Shown piece by piece: positions 1-6,969 of a stretch of 54,192 bases of DNA. The first letter of the stretch is position 1. Every line of letters starts with the position of its first letter. The stretch lies in assembly GCA_902778245.1 (NCBI GenBank), contig CACYXH010000042.1, positions 1 through 54,192 of the forward strand, written 5' to 3'. The notes under the pieces are model-generated. The model ran no database searches. It saw only the letters and a program-made list of their open reading frames with translations, and was not told the origin of the DNA. Source of the DNA: an uncultured Lachnospiraceae bacterium. Lineage in GTDB: Bacteria; Bacillota; Clostridia; Lachnospirales; Lachnospiraceae. The position numbers and the translations under genes are program-made.

Positions 1-618
1 CATGGCTATCTGGTGCTGGCCACAGGCTATCTGCCCGAGAACGACGATCCCTACCGCGGTCCAATGTCAACAACACAACAGCAGATAGAGAGCATCGACT
101 GGGCTTTCGCACATAATGCCAACCCACAGTCGCCCCTCTACCAAAAGATAGACACGCAGCACATCTGCCTCGCCGGTATGTCGTGTGGAGGACTGCAAAC
201 GCTGTTCAACTGTGCCGACGAACGCATAACGGCACTCATGATCTGCAACAGTGGATTGTTTAACCGTCAGAATGCCAATCAGGCCGTGGGCGGCATGCCT
301 ATGCCTCCAAAGGAGAAACTCAACGAGATCCATACGCCCGTGATCTACATCTTGGGCGGCAAGGAGGACATCGCCTACGAGAATGGTATGGACGACTTCC
401 ACCGCATCCACCATGTACCGGCTTGCGCCATCAACTATCCTGTTGGTCACGGCGGTACCTACCGTCAGCCTCATGGCGGCGAGTTCACCATCCCAGCATT
501 GGCATGGCTCGACTGGCAGCTGAAGGGCTGCAAAGAGGCTGCAAAGATGTTCGTCGGCGAGGATTGTGGTCTGCTGCAACGCCCAGGCTGGACCATCGAG
601 CGAAACGAAAAGATGTAG
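1..618 (+). CDS. Alpha/beta hydrolase, 5'-truncated by the window edge
   Basis: The frame is open from base 1, so the start lies outside the window and 205 residues of the C-terminal part remain. The fold is that of a dienelactone-hydrolase-like serine hydrolase: the nucleophile elbow GMSCGG is followed by an acid-residue segment (GGKEDIAYENG) and a late histidine in PVGHGGTY, in the order Ser-Asp-His. The substrate cannot be told. GC content and codon choice (many GCC, CTG, GGC, CGC codons) are unlike the Clostridia genes after 1100 and resemble Bacteroidales such as Prevotella. The glycerate kinase fragment follows 27 bases later on the same strand in the same compositional style, so both probably come from one foreign stretch. 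Confidence 0.75.
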   Translation, partial: HGYLVLATGYLPENDDPYRGPMSTTQQQIESIDWAFAHNANPQSPLYQKIDTQHICLAGMSCGGLQTLFNCADERITALMICNSGLFNRQNANQAVGGMPMPPKEKLNEIHTPVIYILGGKEDIAYENGMDDFHRIHHVPACAINYPVGHGGTYRQPHGGEFTIPALAWLDWQLKGCKEAAKMFVGEDCGLLQRPGWTIERNEKM

Positions 619-645
619 GGCCTCGACCTAGCACCTTTTTTGAAC

Positions 646-1551
646 ATGAAGTGCCTTGTTGCCATCGATTCATTCAAGGGTTGCCTGACCTCAATCGAGG
701 CCAATGCAGCAGCTGCAGCAGGAATCCGCACCAAGATGCCTGCTGCAGAAGTTGTGCAGGTAGCCGTCAGCGATGGCGGTGAGGGTTGGCTGGAGGCATT
801 CCGCCGTGCCATTGGAGGCAAGGAGGTGGAAATCGTAGTGCGCGACCCGCTGATGCGCCCTGTCAAGGCTCGTTACCTCGTCAGCGACGACACAGCCATC
901 ATTGAGATGGCACAGGCCAGTGGACTCATGCTACTCGCTCCGGAAGAACGCAATCCACTGCTGGCCACCAGCTACGGTACGGGGCAACTCGTGGCTGATG
1001 CCGTGCGCCAAGGCTGTCGCCACATCATTGTCGGACTGGGCGGCAGTGCCACTAGCGATTGCGGCATTGGTATGTTGCATGCCCTCATTGACAGCAATCC
1101 AAAATCTGTTAATGATTCAGTGGATTACCTGCTGGATCATATACTACATCCCTACTGGTTTCAGGATTTATCATTGAATGCTCAGAAATCTCTGGTAAGA
1201 AAACTGCGTTCCTATGCATATATTTCGAAAAGCATTGACTTTCTGGTTTGTGAATTCCGCCCTGCCGCTAAAAAATTCAATAATGAGAATGTCTGGTATA
1301 CATATCAACCGATAATTGCCATTGAATTAGACGGGGCATCTCACAGCGAACCTGTTTATGGAAGGGTTACACAAAATAACCAGGAACGCAGAGACCATAT
1401 GAAAGATGCAATTTTAAAAGGAATCGGGGTGCCGCTTATTCGTCATACGCTTAATAGCAACACCATTACTCCGAGAGATTACGATAAAATCAAAAACCGT
1501 GTATATGAGATGTTATCGCAATATGAGTTATTGTCGCAAAAAGATGCATAA
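646..1551 (+). CDS. Chimeric frame: glycerate kinase N-terminus joined to DUF2726-like nuclease C-terminus
   Basis: From the ATG at 646 (a TTG at 640 is also open) the first ~150 residues are a GlxK/GarK-type glycerate kinase, with MKCLVAIDSFKG, the SDGGEGW motif and GLGGSATSDCGIGMLHAL. A normal enzyme has about 370-380 residues, so over half is missing. After residue ~150 the reading changes, without a stop, to a DUF2726-like PD-(D/E)xK domain: SIDFLVCEF, then IAIELDGASH, then RRDHMKDAILKGIGVPLIRH. GC content drops sharply at the same place. The kinase half matches the Bacteroidales-like gene upstream; the nuclease half belongs with the integrated element downstream. Neither half is likely to be functional as drawn. 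The simplest reading is an artificial or recombinational junction. Confidence 0.7.
   Translation: MKCLVAIDSFKGCLTSIEANAAAAAGIRTKMPAAEVVQVAVSDGGEGWLEAFRRAIGGKEVEIVVRDPLMRPVKARYLVSDDTAIIEMAQASGLMLLAPEERNPLLATSYGTGQLVADAVRQGCRHIIVGLGGSATSDCGIGMLHALIDSNPKSVNDSVDYLLDHILHPYWFQDLSLNAQKSLVRKLRSYAYISKSIDFLVCEFRPAAKKFNNENVWYTYQPIIAIELDGASHSEPVYGRVTQNNQERRDHMKDAILKGIGVPLIRHTLNSNTITPRDYDKIKNRVYEMLSQYELLSQKDA
1085..1110. other. Composition and homology breakpoint (possible contig chimera)
   Basis: Glycerate kinase similarity ends just after the conserved GMLHAL segment, and AT-rich Clostridia-like sequence begins within about 20 bases. No transposase, repeat or att site is visible at the join. The exact base cannot be fixed without reads or the parental sequences. 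Confidence 0.6.
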
Positions 1552-1624
1552 CATTACTCAAAATAACGAAGGTGTACATTATGGATAAAGAAAACCTTGG
1601 CTGTTGTAATATGATCATTTGGGA

Positions 1625-1653
1625 TTCGTTACTGATAATTATTTTATTATAAT
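1625..1653 (+). promoter_or_regulatory. Possible promoter of the holin-like toxin
   Basis: A consensus TATAAT lies at 1648-1653, with a weak TTCGTT 17 bases upstream. It would start an mRNA near 1660 with a leader of about 65 bases before the toxin ATG at 1724. The -35 match is poor, so this is tentative. Confidence 0.35.
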
Positions 1654-1685
1654 ATGCTTAACCGGGCAGCTGACGAGGTGTGATG

Positions 1686-1717
1686 CCACTGTTTCCGAGT
1701 CTTGCGGAAAGGAGTGG
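1686..1717 (+). promoter_or_regulatory. Hairpin sequestering the toxin ribosome binding site
   Basis: CCACT (1686-1690) can pair with AGTGG (1713-1717), and TTTCCG (1692-1697) with CGGAAA (1705-1710), leaving a short loop. The Shine-Dalgarno GGAAAGGAG (1706-1714) lies entirely within the 3' arm, so translation of the toxin would be blocked while the stem is folded. This is the usual arrangement for type I toxin mRNAs, which must be refolded or processed to be translated. Confidence 0.65.
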
Positions 1718-1723
1718 TAGCTT

Positions 1724-1807
1724 ATGAGTGATTATGAAATATTGATGATTATTCTGACAATGGCCAGTCTGATCGTTGCAATTCTTACATACACACATAA
1801 GAAATAG
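1724..1807 (+). CDS. Holin-like type I toxin peptide (27 aa)
   Basis: This short frame encodes MSDYEILMIILTMASLI followed by VAILTYTHKK. It has an acidic start, one hydrophobic helix (about residues 6-23) and a basic tail. That is the pattern of the putative holin-like toxin family (Hol_Tox; TxpA/BsrG-like peptides), which damage the membrane when unrepressed. It has a strong ribosome site (GGAAAGGAG) 9 bases before ATG, buried in a hairpin. A convergent consensus promoter downstream would make an RNA complementary to the 3' end of its mRNA. The locus sits beside an integrase, as such modules often do in prophages and ICEs, where they favour retention of the element. Toxicity is inferred from the family and the layout, not shown. 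Confidence 0.75.
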   Translation: MSDYEILMIILTMASLIVAILTYTHKK

Positions 1808-1899
1808 CACCTCTGCTCTGGACAAGTAAGGTGCTATTCTTATAGTCTTTATTTCGCCGGAAACGGATAGGCTTCATCTATCGCGTCGGCTGTCTTGTT
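1795..1899 (-). ncRNA. Antisense RNA, predicted type I antitoxin
   Basis: A perfect sigma-A promoter on the minus strand (1906-1934) should start transcription near 1899. The RNA would run about 100 bases to the hairpin at 1803-1838 and end near 1795. It covers the toxin stop codon and 3' untranslated region, as RatA does for txpA in Bacillus subtilis. No open frame of note lies on this strand. The ends are inferred from promoter and terminator positions. Confidence 0.6.
1803..1838. terminator. Bidirectional terminator shared by toxin mRNA and antisense RNA
   Basis: Perfect 10-bp inverted repeat AATAGCACCT (1803-1812) / AGGTGCTATT (1829-1838) with a 16-base loop. It overlaps the toxin stop codon. 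T-rich bases follow on both strands (CTTATAGTCTTT on plus, TTCTTAT on minus), so it can end both convergent transcripts, although the U-tracts are short. Confidence 0.6.
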
Positions 1900-1905
1900 A
1901 AGTAT

Positions 1906-1934
1906 ATTATACCCAGTATATTGCGTTTTGTCAA
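1906..1934 (-). promoter_or_regulatory. Consensus sigma-A promoter of the antisense RNA
   Basis: On the minus strand TTGACA (1934-1929) and TATAAT (1911-1906) are separated by exactly 17 bases: a perfect match to the housekeeping consensus. No minus-strand gene follows, only the reverse of the toxin gene, which supports a role in making the RNA antitoxin. Confidence 0.75.
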
Positions 1935-1954
1935 ATGTGTCACGAATGACACAT
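1935..1954. repeat. Inverted repeat upstream of the integrase (operator-like)
   Basis: Perfect dyad ATGTGTCA-cgaa-TGACACAT, abutting the -35 box of the antisense promoter and 29 bases before the integrase ATG. It could be a regulator or excisionase site, or a hairpin in the integrase leader. No binding protein is identifiable here. Confidence 0.5.
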
Positions 1955-1983
1955 GAAATATCTTTACGAAAGGATACCTATCT

Positions 1984-3297
1984 ATGGCAACAATAGAAGA
2001 AAGATCTCCCGGGCACTATCGAATAACTGTTAATTGCGGCTATGACTTAAAAGGTAAAAAAATCCGGCGCACCACCACTTTTATCCCTGAAACAGTGACT
2101 GCCAAAGGCCATCCAAAAACTGCCAACACTATCAAAAAAGAAGTAGAAGCATTTGCCGCTGCCTTTGAGAACAAGATCAGAACCGGAAATTATACAAACA
2201 TAAAGAAAATGACTTTTGAGCAATATTCCGAAAAATATCTTGAAGAGTATGCCATTCCATCTTTAGCTCCCAAAACACTTCAGGAAACAAAAAGAACCGT
2301 CAAATTATTTAATGCTGACTTCGGATATATGACGCTAGAAGCCCTAAATCCGCTTTTTCTTCAGGAATACATAAATAATATGCAAAAAGCTCCAAAAGCC
2401 TCAAATAGCCCAAATACGCTGTCCTATGGGACAATAAAGCGGAGGATGGCTGTACTGTCTGCCATGCTATCGCAGGCGGTACGCTGGAATCTCGTACAGT
2501 ACAATGCAATGGAGCGAGTACAAATCAGCAAGAACAAGTCTGCACAACCTCAAGAAAAGCAGCGATACTTCAACCAAGAGCAGGCTATCACCTTTTTAAA
2601 TGCACTGGACAATCCTTTAATTTATCAATACTGCAGAGCAAAGACAGCTTCCGAGAACACGATACAGATTACGGAGTACCAAGCCAAACATAAGTTGCAG
2701 TTACAGCTTAAACTATTTTTTTATCTTTCTATGTTCTCCGGTTGTCGCAGGGGAGAATTGATTGCACTTCAATGGAGTGACATAGATTTTCAAAATAGTA
2801 CAATAAGCATAACGAAAAGCTCATGCCGTGTTGACGGACAATTAATTACCAAAACCACCAAAACTTCCGGTTCGATAAGAACAATAGCACTGCCTCAAGT
2901 AGTGATGGATCTCGCAAAACAGTGGAAAGCGGAACAGGCCCGCTATAGGCTTTTGATCGGCTCAAAGTGGGCGGGCAGCAATTATGTGTTTATTCAATGG
3001 AACGGTCTGCAGATGGGGCTGGAAACGCCCTACAACGCATTTCACCGGGTCATAGATAATTACAACAAGAACCGAAAGAAAAACGATCCGGAACTTCCCA
3101 AAATACCTCTTCATGGGCTGCGCCATACAAGTGCTACTCTATTGATTGCCAAAGGAACCGACATAAAAACCGTTTCCGAGAGACTGGGGCATTCCAGCAC
3201 AAGTACAACACTCAATATTTATGCACATGCGTTGGAAGAGCTTGACCGAACGGCCGCAGATACATTACAGAACATTTTCTTCACATCAGCTATGTAA
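1984..3297 (+). CDS. Tyrosine recombinase / phage-type integrase
   Basis: A 437-aa site-specific recombinase that inserts and excises a mobile element. The N-terminus (about 1-60) is an AP2-like arm-binding region, residues ~75-180 are the SAM-like core-binding domain, and the catalytic domain runs from ~195 to the end. Catalytic residues are visible: Arg255 in SGCRRGEL, His377/Arg380 in HGLRH, His403 in LGHSS, and nucleophile Tyr413 in NIYAH. An insertion-like stretch at 215-240 precedes box I. The start ATG has a GAAAGGA ribosome site. The gene is AT-richer than the chromosomal genes after 3500. It ends 121 bases before the 3' end of tRNA-Thr, the usual place for such an integrase, so the element extends leftward from the tRNA. 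Confidence 0.9.
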   Translation: MATIEERSPGHYRITVNCGYDLKGKKIRRTTTFIPETVTAKGHPKTANTIKKEVEAFAAAFENKIRTGNYTNIKKMTFEQYSEKYLEEYAIPSLAPKTLQETKRTVKLFNADFGYMTLEALNPLFLQEYINNMQKAPKASNSPNTLSYGTIKRRMAVLSAMLSQAVRWNLVQYNAMERVQISKNKSAQPQEKQRYFNQEQAITFLNALDNPLIYQYCRAKTASENTIQITEYQAKHKLQLQLKLFFYLSMFSGCRRGELIALQWSDIDFQNSTISITKSSCRVDGQLITKTTKTSGSIRTIALPQVVMDLAKQWKAEQARYRLLIGSKWAGSNYVFIQWNGLQMGLETPYNAFHRVIDNYNKNRKKNDPELPKIPLHGLRHTSATLLIAKGTDIKTVSERLGHSSTSTTLNIYAHALEELDRTAADTLQNIFFTSAM

Positions 3298-3330
3298 ATA
3301 AAGTTTGGACACCAAGAGGACACCAAATAT

Positions 3331-3362
3331 AGAAAGAACGCCTTGTCATGGACGTTCTTTCT
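3331..3362 (+). terminator. Hairpin downstream of the integrase
   Basis: Perfect 10-bp inverted repeat AGAAAGAACG / CGTTCTTTCT with a 12-base loop, 33 bases after the integrase stop. A T-run after the stem is lacking, so it may be a weak terminator or part of the element end (att region). The preceding direct repeat of GACACCAA (3307-3314 and 3319-3326) is also near the expected att site. Confidence 0.45.
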
Positions 3363-3380
3363 ACATTTGAAAAAAGAAAA

Positions 3381-3400
3381 AACCTTGTATTTACAAGGTT
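3381..3400 (-). terminator. Terminator of tRNA-Thr
   Basis: AACCTTGTA / TACAAGGTT palindrome flanked by A-run and T-run on both sides, 17 bases past the tRNA 3' end. It is a textbook intrinsic terminator and works in both directions. Confidence 0.75.
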
Positions 3401-3417
3401 TTTTCTCTCTTCTTGAA

Positions 3418-3490
3418 AGCTGCTGACGGGAATCGGACCCGTGACCTCCACATTACCAATGTGACGCTCTACCGACTGAGCCACAGCAGC
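3418..3490 (-). tRNA. tRNA-Thr (anticodon GGT)
   Basis: On the minus strand a 73-base cloverleaf can be drawn: acceptor stem GCTGCTG / CAGCAGC, D-loop GGCTCAGTCGGTAGAGC, anticodon stem-loop with TT-GGT-AA giving threonine, and T-arm GGGTCCGATTCCC. The discriminator base is T and CCA is not encoded. Its 3' end faces the integrase, so the 3' half is the likely attachment site of the integrated element. Confidence 0.95.
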
Positions 3491-3519
3491 CTGAGCGGTT
3501 TTATCCGCTACGAATAATG

Positions 3520-3548
3520 ATAATACCACAGATGTAGCTATTTGTCAA
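3520..3548 (-). promoter_or_regulatory. Promoter of tRNA-Thr
   Basis: TTGACA (3548-3543) and TATTAT (3525-3520) with a 17-base spacer on the minus strand, 30 bases upstream of the tRNA 5' end. Confidence 0.75.
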
Positions 3549-3578
3549 TGACTTTCTGAAATAATTATCCTGTAGACA

Positions 3579-4319
3579 TTACTGCATTTTCTGCCGCACG
3601 ATCTCATAAGCCAGCACCCCCGCTGCCACAGAGGCATTCAGAGAATCGATGTTACCGTTCATTGGGATCGAGGCTACAAAGTCGCACTTCTCTTTTACCA
3701 GTCGACTGACACCGTTTCCCTCATTGCCCACCACCAGGCCAATGGGACCTTTCAGATCCAGATTGTACATCAGTTCGCCGTCCATGTCGGCACAGACAAA
3801 CCACAGTCCTTCCTTTTTCAGTTCCTCTATGGTATTGCCCAGATTACTCACCTTTGCCACCGGCGTATAATTCAGCGCTCCGGCGGAAGTCCTGGCCACC
3901 ACCGCGGTCAGACCCACTGCCCGGCGCTTCGGTATGATCACACCGTGGGCACCGGCCAGGTTGGCGGTACGGATGATAGCTCCAAGATTATGGGGATCCT
4001 CAATATTATCCAGCAGGATAATAAAGGGAGGTTCTCCCTTTTCCCTGGCTGCATTCAGGATATCTTCCACCTGGGCATACTCGTAAGCCGCCGCCTGGGC
4101 GATCACTCCCTGATGCTTTCCGGTCTCAGACATCTGATCCAGCCGTTCCTTCTTTACTTTATTTATTATGATGTCGTGTTTTTTCGCTTCCCGCAGAATG
4201 GAAAGGACCGGACCATCCTGCAGGCCTTCCTGAACGTACAGCTTGTCTATGGTCTTGCCGGAGCGAAACGCTTCCATTACTGCATTTCTTCCCTCGATTG
4301 TCAATTCCTCATAACGCAT
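3579..4319 (-). CDS. rlmB: 23S rRNA (guanosine-2'-O-)-methyltransferase RlmB, TrmH family
   Basis: 246 aa, the usual length. RlmB methylates the 2'-OH of G2251 in the ribosomal P-loop using SAM. A short N-terminal substrate-binding domain (about 1-75, containing EGRNAVMEAF) precedes the SpoU/TrmH knot domain with the three family motifs: NIEDPHNLGAIIRTA, then GLVVGNEGNGVS, then SIPMNGNIDSLNAS. The start has GGAGGAG upstream and overlaps the mrnC stop by 11 bases, so the two are translationally coupled at the end of the cysS operon. Confidence 0.93.
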   Translation of the reverse strand: MRYEELTIEGRNAVMEAFRSGKTIDKLYVQEGLQDGPVLSILREAKKHDIIINKVKKERLDQMSETGKHQGVIAQAAAYEYAQVEDILNAAREKGEPPFIILLDNIEDPHNLGAIIRTANLAGAHGVIIPKRRAVGLTAVVARTSAGALNYTPVAKVSNLGNTIEELKKEGLWFVCADMDGELMYNLDLKGPIGLVVGNEGNGVSRLVKEKCDFVASIPMNGNIDSLNASVAAGVLAYEIVRQKMQ

Positions 4320-4746
4320 GCCCGCTCTCCTCCAATCCCAGTTTTACCAGATCGATCATTCGCTGATGATCGCCTTTCAGGTATAAATAACCTATCAGAG
4401 CCTCGAAACCTGTGGCCTCCAGATACTCTCTGCGGGTAGCGTTTTTCGCTGTATTGTAAGGTTTGGCGTTGTGTCCCCGGCGATAAACGCCCTGTTCTTC
4501 CTCCGTCAGATGTGGCTGCAAAGCCGTGATCATCTCGGCCTGTGTCCCTGCCTTCACCAGACTGCTGGCGCGCAGGTGCAGTTTTCCCGTCTGACAGTTG
4601 GCCCGCTTGACCAGCACGCTGCGGATTACCAGGTCGTACACTGCGTCCCCGATATAGGCCAGGGTTAACGGAGAGTACTGATCCCAGGCCCGCTTCTGCA
4701 AACCAAACCGCTCCGCAAGGTATTCTTCCATCATGCCTTCTTCCAT
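4309..4746 (-). CDS. mrnC: Mini-ribonuclease III (MrnC)
   Basis: 145 aa, an RNase III catalytic domain without a double-stranded RNA-binding domain. In Bacillus it trims 23S rRNA precursors. The signature LAYIGDAVYDLVIRS carries the acidic metal ligand, and EEQGVYRRGHNAK and ATGFEALIGYLYL match the family. The start ATG (ribosome site AAGGAG 4 bases upstream) overlaps the end of cysS by 16 bases. A co-transcribed rRNA methylase follows, so both downstream genes act on 23S rRNA. The cysS-mrnC-rlmB order is common in Firmicutes. Confidence 0.92.
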   Translation of the reverse strand: MEEGMMEEYLAERFGLQKRAWDQYSPLTLAYIGDAVYDLVIRSVLVKRANCQTGKLHLRASSLVKAGTQAEMITALQPHLTEEEQGVYRRGHNAKPYNTAKNATRREYLEATGFEALIGYLYLKGDHQRMIDLVKLGLEESGHAL

Positions 4747-6137
4747 TTTACTCCTTCGCGGGTATCCAAAAGTACAATACCCATCTCCAGAAGCTGCCCC
4801 CGGATCGCATCAGCCCTGGCAAAATCTTTCGCTTTTCTGGCTGCCTGACGTTCCTCGATCAGTTTCTCGATATCGGCCTCCAGCATCTCTTCCTTCTTCT
4901 CCAGGATCAGTCCCAGTACATCACCAAGTTCAAGAATTTCGTCCTTTACCGCCTGGATAAATGCCCTGGAGTTCTGGGCGGTGACATTGGAATTGGCATA
5001 TTTTACCAGTTCGAAGATCACAGAGATGGCATCCGCCGTGTTCAGGTCGTCATCCATTGCTTCGTCAAACCGCTCTACAAATGCCTTCACCTCTGAAAGC
5101 GCAGCCACCTCCTGCTTGGTCAATTCCGCGACTGCGGCATTCTCCTGCAGATAATTCAGATTGTCCACTGCGTTTACGATACGATCCAGTCCATTTTTGG
5201 AGGCTTCCATCAGCTCCGCGCTGAAATTCAACGGGCTTCTGTAGTGAGCGCTCAGCATAAAGAAACGCAGCACCTGCAGGTCATATCTGTCTTTGATTTC
5301 GCGAACTGTGAAAAAGTTGCCAAGGGACTTGGACATTTTCTTGTTATCAATATTTAAAAACCCGTTGTGCAGCCAGTATCTGGCAAAAATCTTACCGTTG
5401 CAGCACTCACTCTGAGCAATTTCATTCTCATGGTGCGGGAAGATCAGATCCTCACCCCCGGCATGAATGTCGATCTCTTCTCCCAGATACTTTTTCGCCA
5501 TCACGGAGCATTCTATATGCCATCCGGGACGTCCCTGGCTCCAGGGAGACTCCCAGTAGGGTTCTCCTTCTTTTTTGGGTTTCCACAGCACAAAATCCAA
5601 TGGATCTTCTTTCTGGTCTTCTCCGGTCACCAGAAGAGAGCGGTTGCCGGAACGCAGATCGTCCAGATTTTTGTGGGACAGTTTTCCGTACTCCGCAAAC
5701 TTTCTGGTGCGGAAGTAGACAGTTCCCTCCACCTCGTAGGCGTAGCCTTTCTTCATCAGGATAGAGATCATCTCGATCATCCCGTCGATCTCCTGAGTGG
5801 CCTGCGGATGAGTAGTAGCAGGTTTCACATTCATATCTGCCATATCCTGTTTGCACTCTTTGATATAACGTTCAGAGATTTCCTGAGCATTGACGCTCTC
5901 CTCCAGAGCCTTTTTGATGATCTTGTCATCCACATCCGTAAAGTTGGAAACATAATTTACCTCATATCCCCGGTGTTCCATATACCGTCTGGCCGTGTCA
6001 AACACGATCATAGGTCTCGCATTTCCGATATGAATAAAGTTGTAAACTGTGGGTCCGCAGACGTACATGGAAACCTTCCCCGGCACCAACGGCACAAATT
6101 CTTCTTTTTTCTTCGTCAGGGTATTGTAAAACTTCAT
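4731..6137 (-). CDS. cysS: Cysteinyl-tRNA synthetase
   Basis: 468 aa class I aminoacyl-tRNA synthetase that charges tRNA-Cys. Visible features are the zinc/cysteine-site residue in YVCGPTVYN, the HIGH signature as FIHIGNARP, the zinc motif around GWHIECS and HHENEIAQ, and KMSKS as KKMSKSLGN. The C-terminal anticodon-binding helical region follows. The ribosome site AGGTG sits 7 bases before ATG. It has its own promoter within the end of ispF and a hairpin in its leader, but no T-box is recognisable. Confidence 0.95.
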   Translation of the reverse strand: MKFYNTLTKKKEEFVPLVPGKVSMYVCGPTVYNFIHIGNARPMIVFDTARRYMEHRGYEVNYVSNFTDVDDKIIKKALEESVNAQEISERYIKECKQDMADMNVKPATTHPQATQEIDGMIEMISILMKKGYAYEVEGTVYFRTRKFAEYGKLSHKNLDDLRSGNRSLLVTGEDQKEDPLDFVLWKPKKEGEPYWESPWSQGRPGWHIECSVMAKKYLGEEIDIHAGGEDLIFPHHENEIAQSECCNGKIFARYWLHNGFLNIDNKKMSKSLGNFFTVREIKDRYDLQVLRFFMLSAHYRSPLNFSAELMEASKNGLDRIVNAVDNLNYLQENAAVAELTKQEVAALSEVKAFVERFDEAMDDDLNTADAISVIFELVKYANSNVTAQNSRAFIQAVKDEILELGDVLGLILEKKEEMLEADIEKLIEERQAARKAKDFARADAIRGQLLEMGIVLLDTREGVKWKKA

Positions 6138-6177
6138 CTTTCTTCACCTTTCCTGAATTTAAATCTGCATTTTCTAA

Positions 6178-6204
6178 GGAAACGATGATTTAACCAGCGT
6201 TTCC
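6178..6204 (-). promoter_or_regulatory. Hairpin in the cysS leader
   Basis: On the minus strand GGAAACG and CGTTTCC form a 7-bp stem with a 13-base loop, about 40 bases before the cysS ATG. No strong U-tract follows, so this is a weak attenuator or a processing hairpin at best. T-box conserved elements are absent. Confidence 0.3.
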
Positions 6205-6233
6205 CTAACTTATTTTATAATCCTCTGGATTTT

Positions 6234-6262
6234 AGTCTATGCAATCCTGAACGATTTGTCAA
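6234..6262 (-). promoter_or_regulatory. Promoter of cysS-mrnC-rlmB
   Basis: TTGACA (6262-6257), 17-base spacer, TAGACT (6239-6234) on the minus strand. The -35 box contains the TGA stop of ispF. The transcript start near 6227 gives a 90-base leader for cysS. Confidence 0.5.
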
Positions 6263-6801
6263 CGGTTACATCCGCTGCACCCGGCGCATCCCGGGCCGCT
6301 TACCATCACATCATTCGCCACAAGATCCATCAAAGGGAGCAGCAGACAAATGGCCTGAGCTGAGATACCCTCTCCGCTTCCGGTAAAGCCAAGTCCCTCC
6401 TCGGTGGTCGCCTTGATACTGACCTGTCCCATCTCAATTCCCAAAGCCGCCGCCACATTTTCCCGCATCTGCGGTATATGCGGCATCATCTTAGGCCGCT
6501 GCGCGATGATCACAGCGTCTATATTTTCAACGACATAATTGTTCTCCTCCAGCAGTTTCCCCACATGCTCCAGCAGGGCGATGCTGGAAATTCCCTCATA
6601 CCGCGGATCCGTATCCGGAAAATGCTGTCCGATATCTCCCAGAGCGGCCGCTCCCAGCAGGGCGTCCATGATCGCATGGACTACCACGTCCGCGTCCGAG
6701 TGGCCAAGAAGTCCTTTCTCATAAGGGATCTTAACGCCTCCCATGATCAGCTCCCGACCTTCCGCTAATTTATGCACATCATAACCCAATCCAACCCGCA
6801 T
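6259..6801 (-). CDS. ispF: 2-C-methyl-D-erythritol 2,4-cyclodiphosphate synthase with a Cys-rich tail
   Basis: IspF makes MEcPP in the MEP isoprenoid pathway as a cytosolic trimer. The start chosen is [10 protein letters not shown] at 6801, which has AAAGGAG 6 bases upstream; an open frame extends to 6891 but is not homologous. The zinc ligands Asp8, His10 and His42 are present, as are LGHSDADVV and [11 protein letters not shown]. The core normally ends near residue 157; here 180 residues end in [12 protein letters not shown], with Cys172, Cys175 and Cys178 in a CxxCxxC spacing. The tail is unusual and its role is unknown. Confidence 0.93.
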   Translation of the reverse strand: MRVGLGYDVHKLAEGRELIMGGVKIPYEKGLLGHSDADVVVHAIMDALLGAAALGDIGQHFPDTDPRYEGISSIALLEHVGKLLEENNYVVENIDAVIIAQRPKMMPHIPQMRENVAAALGIEMGQVSIKATTEEGLGFTGSGEGISAQAICLLLPLMDLVANDVMVSGPGCAGCSGCNR

Positions 6802-6969
6802 ATCATGCTCCTTTCCGACTGGTTGTATCATCATTTCAACACCACTCATGACATTTACAGTAATCATATCATTATCCCGCCAGTTCGGCAAGAAATTCCG
6901 TAGATGTTATTTACTATTTTCTCCAAATTGGGTATACTCAAAACATAAACTTGTCATGAGGTGATCCGT

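Noticed and set aside
1581-1652. 23-codon frame (MDKENLGCCNMIIWDSLLII...) upstream of the toxin
   Set aside because: Its end coincides with the toxin promoter's TATAAT and its ribosome site is weak; it is as likely to be chance in AT-rich sequence as a second small peptide.
3290-3529. 79-codon minus-strand ORF across the tRNA
   Set aside because: It simply reads through tRNA-Thr and its terminator; no homology or ribosome site.
5367-6188. Long plus-strand ORFs opposite cysS, the ABC genes and others
   Set aside because: They are antisense shadows of clearly homologous genes, with no domains or ribosome sites.
6138-6258. T-box riboswitch before cysS
   Set aside because: The leader is only about 90 bases and lacks the T-box sequence and the stem I features; only a small hairpin is present.
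6801-6891. Longer N-terminus for IspF
   Set aside because: The 30 extra residues are not homologous, and the inner ATG has an ideal ribosome site at the right distance.
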